Source: Bacillota bacterium
GTDB lineage: Bacteria; Bacillota; Clostridia; Tissierellales; Peptoniphilaceae
Length of the DNA stretch: 5,171 nucleotides
Reading direction: 5' to 3'
NCBI GenBank assembly: GCA_023393715.1
Contig: JAEXCD010000079.1
Span: 1 to 5,171 of the forward strand
The notes below the pieces were generated by a model. The model was not told the origin of the DNA. It made no database searches and saw only the letters and a program-made list of their open reading frames with translations. Made by a program: the position numbers and the translations under genes. Of this stretch, positions 4,661-5,171 are shown one piece after another (positions within the stretch are counted from its first letter, which is position 1; the number at the start of each line of letters is the position of its first letter).

Positions 4661-5171
4661 CCGGGATCTTTTCCTGATGGCGGCGAGAAATCTGTTTCGC
4701 CGCAAATCGAGAACGCTTCTGACCATCCTCAGTGTGGTGATCGGCGCGACCTCGATCATCACGATGGTGTCTTTGGGCCTTGGCATTCAAAGACAACAGG
4801 ATAAGTGGCTGACGCAGCTGGACAGTCTCACGACGCTCCAGGTGTCGCCCTCCGCTTATTACGAGGAGGGAATGTCGGGTCCTAAGCCGACGAAGGGCCT
4901 GATTACCAAAAAGACGATACAGGAGCTCAAAAAGCTGCCGCATGTCGCAAGCGTGCTTCCGATTCGTGACGTTCCGGTGCAAATCGATCTCGGCGAAGAC
5001 AAGGTGGAGCTGTGGGCCTCGGTGCAGGCGGTCGACTTTTCGGAGCTGTCCGAAAAGGATCGCGCGATGTCCGACGGGGAAATCCCCGCTAAGGATGCGA
5101 AGCTCGGTTTTGTACTCGGCTCCTTTACCTATCCGACGAAAGTAAAGCAGGGCAATTTCGAGGACTTAATG
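4653..5171 (+). CDS. MacB/FtsX-type ABC transporter permease, N-terminal part (3' end outside window)
   Basis: The frame is open from the ATG at 4653 to the last base, giving 173 residues. The N-terminus (residues 9-31, beginning MAARNLFRRK and ending TILSVVIG) has the positively charged cytoplasmic helix and first membrane segment (about 22-41) of MacB_PCD permeases, and SLGLGIQ matches the usual SLGEG block after it. Residues from about 45 on (LQVSPS, then ITKKTIQELKKLPHVASVLP) are the start of the extracytoplasmic domain typical of MacB. A full protein would have about 380-450 residues, with three more membrane segments beyond the window. The first codons overlap the preceding stop by 8 bp. 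With the upstream ATPase it forms a type VII mechanotransmission-like ABC pair. The substrate is unknown. Confidence 0.93.
   Translation, partial: MRSRDLFLMAARNLFRRKSRTLLTILSVVIGATSIITMVSLGLGIQRQQDKWLTQLDSLTTLQVSPSAYYEEGMSGPKPTKGLITKKTIQELKKLPHVASVLPIRDVPVQIDLGEDKVELWASVQAVDFSELSEKDRAMSDGEIPAKDAKLGFVLGSFTYPTKVKQGNFEDLM

Noticed and set aside
3383..4786. Long open frame on the minus strand opposite the exported protein and permease
   Set aside because: Its translation is Arg/Leu-rich without recognisable domains, and it lies opposite two well-supported genes. It is explained by codon bias in GC-rich DNA.

Overview
The window reads as a chromosomal segment from a moderately GC-rich, probably anaerobic, butyrate-forming member of the Bacillota (Clostridia-like). 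This is inferred from three things. The CoA-transferase resembles the butyryl-CoA:acetate enzymes of gut Clostridia. Every gene start has a strong AGGAGG-type ribosome binding site. The promoters are of the housekeeping sigma type with extended -10 elements. The exact genus cannot be read from this sequence. All genes are on the + strand.

Left part (1-1839). The window opens inside the last 73 codons of a glutathione peroxidase-family gene. A 201-bp gap follows, holding a plausible promoter and two small inverted repeats. Next is a complete 448-residue CoA-transferase of the butyryl-CoA:acetate / 4-hydroxybutyrate type, starting at 424. It is closed by a clear intrinsic terminator with a UCCG tetraloop. 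It therefore appears to be a unit of its own on the right side, although no convincing terminator separates it from the peroxidase on the left.

Middle (1840-2031). An AT-rich control region stands out from the GC-rich surroundings. It has a 12+12 bp perfect inverted repeat, an overlapping 12-bp palindrome sharing the same AAGAAT half-site, and a perfect extended -10 (TGTTATACT). A weaker promoter-like sequence lies upstream, and a small dyad sits just downstream of the -10. It looks like a regulated promoter for the genes to the right.

Right part (2032-5171). Three genes overlap head to tail by 8 bp at each junction. The first is a complete MacB/LolD-type ABC ATPase. The second is a 630-residue type I membrane protein with a signal peptide, an acidic Ser/Glu/Pro/Thr stalk, three likely beta-sandwich domains, a DPxTGxPI triple repeat and a C-terminal membrane anchor. 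The third is the 5' part of a MacB/FtsX-type permease that runs off the window. Together they suggest an ABC export or envelope-stress machine. Its extracytoplasmic partner is a large adhesin-like beta protein rather than the usual MacA-type periplasmic adaptor. The substrate cannot be read from the sequence. This three-gene unit and its operator region are the most interesting content here.
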